Of a stretch of DNA of 64,000 bases, positions 62,180 through 64,000 are shown in pieces. Where the stretch lies: positions 7,381,501-7,445,500 of the forward strand of contig AP017424.1 in assembly GCA_002355495.1 (NCBI GenBank). The letters are read 5' to 3'. Position numbers and translations under genes: made by a program. Source of the DNA: Streptomyces laurentii. GTDB lineage: Bacteria > Actinomycetota > Actinomycetes > Streptomycetales > Streptomycetaceae. Each line of letters begins with the position of its first letter. Position 1 is the first letter of the stretch. The notes under the pieces are model-generated. The model was given only the letters and a program-made list of their open reading frames with translations. It was not told the DNA's origin and made no database searches.

Positions 62180-63190
62180 ATGCGATACATCAAACTCGGA
62201 ACGACCGGACTGGGAGTCTCCGCCATCGCCCTCGGTTGCATGAGCTTCGGCGAGCGGGACCGGGGCGGCGAGCCCTGGTCGCTGGGCGCGGACGCCAGCC
62301 GGGACATCATCAAGCAGGCCCTTGAGAGCGGCGTCAACTTCCTTGACACGGCCAATGGGTATAGCGCCGGAAGCAGCGAGGAGATCGTCGGCCAGGCGGT
62401 CAAGGACTTCACCCGGCGCGAGGAGGTCGTTCTCTCCACCAAGGTCTGGATGCGGATGCGCCCCGGCCCGAATGGCGCTGGGCTGTCCCGCAAGGCGATC
62501 TTCGCCGAGCTCGACGCTTCCCTGAAGCGACTGGGGACCGACTACATCGACCTGTACCAGATCCACCGCTGGGACTATGACACCCCGATTGAGGAAACCC
62601 TCAAGGCGCTGCACGACGCGGTCAAGTCCGGGAAGGTCCGCTACATCGGAGCCTCTTCCATGTACGCCTGGCAGTTCGCCAAGGCCCTGTACCTGGCTGA
62701 CCTGAACGGCTGGACCCGGTTCGTGTCGATGCAGGACCACTACAACCTCATCCACCGGGAAGCAGAGCGGGAGATGCTCCCGCTCTGCGCCGACCAGGGC
62801 ATCGGCGTGATTCCGTGGAGCCCGCTGGCGCGGGGCAGGCTGACGCGGGTCCGGGACACCGCCACGGCGCGTGCCAGGACCGATGAGGGCGGCAAGATCC
62901 TCTACCGCGACGGGGACCAGGCAGTGGCCGAGCGTGTCCACGAGATCGCGGGCAAGCGGGGTCTGTCCCCGGCCCAGGTCGCCCTGGCCTGGGTCATACG
63001 CAACCCGGCGGTGACCTCGCCCATCGTCGGGGTCACCAAGCCGGCCCAGCTTGCCGACGCACTTGCCGCGGTGAACGTCGAACTCGACGAAGACGAGGCT
63101 GCCTACTTGGAGGAGCCCTACCAGCCGCACGAGGTCGCCTACCTGGAGGAGTCTTTCTACAAGTCGCGCCCTGTGACGGGCTCTCGGTAG
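62180..63190 (+). CDS. aldo/keto reductase
   Basis: A 336-residue NADPH-dependent oxidoreductase with the (beta/alpha)8 fold. Catalytic tetrad: Asp and Tyr in NFLDTANGYSAGSSEEIVG, Lys in VVLSTKVWMRM and His in LYQIHRWDYDTP. The cofactor loop is IPWSPLARGRLTR and the C-terminal phosphate site is SPIVGVTKPAQLADAL. The C-terminus contains a near repeat (AYLEEPYQPHE then VAYLEESFYKS), apparently a short internal duplication. Third-codon positions are slightly less GC-rich than the local average. It appears to be monocistronic. Confidence 0.92.
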   Translation: MRYIKLGTTGLGVSAIALGCMSFGERDRGGEPWSLGADASRDIIKQALESGVNFLDTANGYSAGSSEEIVGQAVKDFTRREEVVLSTKVWMRMRPGPNGAGLSRKAIFAELDASLKRLGTDYIDLYQIHRWDYDTPIEETLKALHDAVKSGKVRYIGASSMYAWQFAKALYLADLNGWTRFVSMQDHYNLIHREAEREMLPLCADQGIGVIPWSPLARGRLTRVRDTATARARTDEGGKILYRDGDQAVAERVHEIAGKRGLSPAQVALAWVIRNPAVTSPIVGVTKPAQLADALAAVNVELDEDEAAYLEEPYQPHEVAYLEESFYKSRPVTGSR

Positions 63191-63400
63191 CCCGGGCTGC
63201 CGCCGGGCCTTCGACGAGTCCTTGGCCTCGGCCTTCACAGCCCTGTGGTGGGCCCGGCGGTACGTGCGGGCGGTCGCGCGCAACTGCATGATCTGCGCGC
63301 TGCCCGCCGGCGCGGTGAGCAGGATGCCCGCCACCTCGGCCAGCAGCAGGGCCACGCGCAGCGGGACGTACCCGCGGTCACCGAAGTAGCTGACGTCCAT
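63191..63400 (-). pseudogene. 5' part of a small membrane protein gene, possibly truncated
   Basis: From ATG 63400, with a strong AGGAG site, the minus strand reads MDVSYFGDRGYVPLRVALLL, AEVAGILLTAPAGSAQIMQL and RATARTYRRAHHRAVKAEAK, a plausible small membrane protein with one hydrophobic helix. The frame stays open through the antisense of the aldo/keto reductase to 62054, which is unlikely to be real coding sequence, so the 3' end was probably lost at about 63190 when the reductase gene arrived. I do not recognise the family. Confidence 0.35.
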
Positions 63401-63492
63401 CGGCTGCTCCTGAGTTTGGCAAGAGATTTCGCGGTCAGGGCGTAAGGCCGATGTGCGCGGGCACCGGGATCCGTTTTGACGTGGGACTCCTA

Positions 63493-64000
63493 CATCTCTA
63501 CATCTGAAAACGGAGCACCGGTGCCCGCCGTCGGAGCATGGGCAATCGAGCCCTTGTGGGTCCAGTTCGAGGCCCTCCTGCCACCGCATCTCGAGACACA
63601 TCCGTGGGGCTGTCACAACCCACGGATCGGAGACCTGCGACTGTGTCGTGGGCCTGGACCTGGCCGACATCACTGTCGACGGGCGGATCACCAAAGCGCC
63701 CTGCGGTGGCGAGGTCGCCGGGAAATCACCGATTGACCGAGGAAAACTCGGGATCAAGTGGTCGCGGATGACCGACGGACGCGGGATCCCGCTGGGCTGT
63801 GTCGTGACCGTCGCGAACAGGCATGACTCCCCGTTGCTGCGCCCGACGCCAGAGAAGCTCGCGCGTTTCGAGCTCGCCTTGCCTGAGCAGATCACGGTGT
63901 ACCTTGACGCGGGCTACGACTCCACGGTCACCCGCAAACTGCTGACCGATCTCGGCTGCGAGTGGCGGATCCAGCCCAAGGGCGTCGTGATCCCGATCAA
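63493..64000 (+). mobile_element. IS5-family transposase with internal deletion, cut by window end
   Basis: The frame from about 63493 reads AVGAWAIEPLWVQFEALLPP and THPWGCHNPRIGD, the start of an IS5-type transposase. At about 63630 it passes into another frame that reads VVGLDLADITVDGRITKAPC, GGEVAGKSPIDRGKLGIKWS, GIPLGCVVTVANRHDSPLL and ITVYLDAGYDSTVTRKLLTD, the DDE core (first Asp in VDG, second in YLDAGYDS). Some 70 residues that normally link these parts are missing, so this copy is defective. The 3' end is outside the window. Confidence 0.75.

Noticed and set aside
1..64000. tRNA, rRNA or riboswitch genes
   Set aside because: I looked for clover-leaf arms with CCA-type acceptor ends and for conserved rRNA or riboswitch cores and saw none, though a covariance search was not possible.

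Overview
The window is very GC-rich, with dense genes, frequent GTG starts, ATGA/GTGA translational overlaps, large secreted proteins and many actinobacterial regulator families. This points to a Streptomyces-type actinomycete chromosome, probably an accessory or arm-like stretch given the IS remnants and gene fossils. No tRNA, rRNA, CRISPR array or replication origin was seen.

Layout. (1) 0.1-6.7 kb: a DUF2165 membrane protein, a small helical protein, then a two-gene unit of a 124-aa putative effector and a 1,212-aa membrane-anchored NACHT NTPase. The end of the first protein and the start of the second carry the same short glycine-flanked beta motif, the arrangement expected of amyloid-type effector/NLR signalling. 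(2) 5.7-11.7 kb: a minus-strand metabolic cassette (class I amidotransferase, GNAT acetyltransferase, FAD amine/amino-acid oxidoreductase, PLP decarboxylase, EamA exporter). (3) 12.4-14.5 kb: fossils of a histidine kinase and an FtsX permease, then an intact OmpR-type two-component system divergent from (4) a 1,565-aa secreted multicopper oxidase, followed by a secreted tandem rubrerythrin-like protein. (5) 21-32.6 kb: an anaerobiosis/dormancy-type island: group 3b-like bidirectional [NiFe] hydrogenase operon with an embedded CRP-like protein (hydB-crp-hydG-hydD-hydA), its maturation protease, a CBS-BON protein, two tandem-domain universal stress proteins, Hsp20 and a NarL-type two-component system.

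(6) 32.8-41.9 kb: a secreted alpha/beta hydrolase, then a polyamine-type ABC transporter translationally coupled to an MGT-family glycosyltransferase, and a TPR protein coupled to a polyprenyl diphosphate synthase. (7) 42-49.2 kb: a carboxylesterase and a 1,556-aa exported Ala-rich coiled-coil/ricin protein with a toxin-like C-terminus followed 7 bp later by a small candidate immunity gene. (8) 49.5-58 kb: LysR regulator, M9 collagenase, a truncated IS5-type element, a small secreted protein, an RmlD-like reductase and an FG-GAP protein. (9) 58-64 kb: an MFS exporter divergent from a DeoR repressor across twin palindromes, a DsbA-TPR protein, an aldo/keto reductase and an internally deleted IS5-type transposase running off the end.

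Four otherwise well conserved genes (multicopper oxidase, hydD, carboxylesterase, DsbA-like) each carry one frameshift that is repaired by adding a single G or C to a short G/C run. The common signature suggests residual homopolymer errors in the assembly rather than four independent pseudogenes, though this cannot be settled from the sequence alone.
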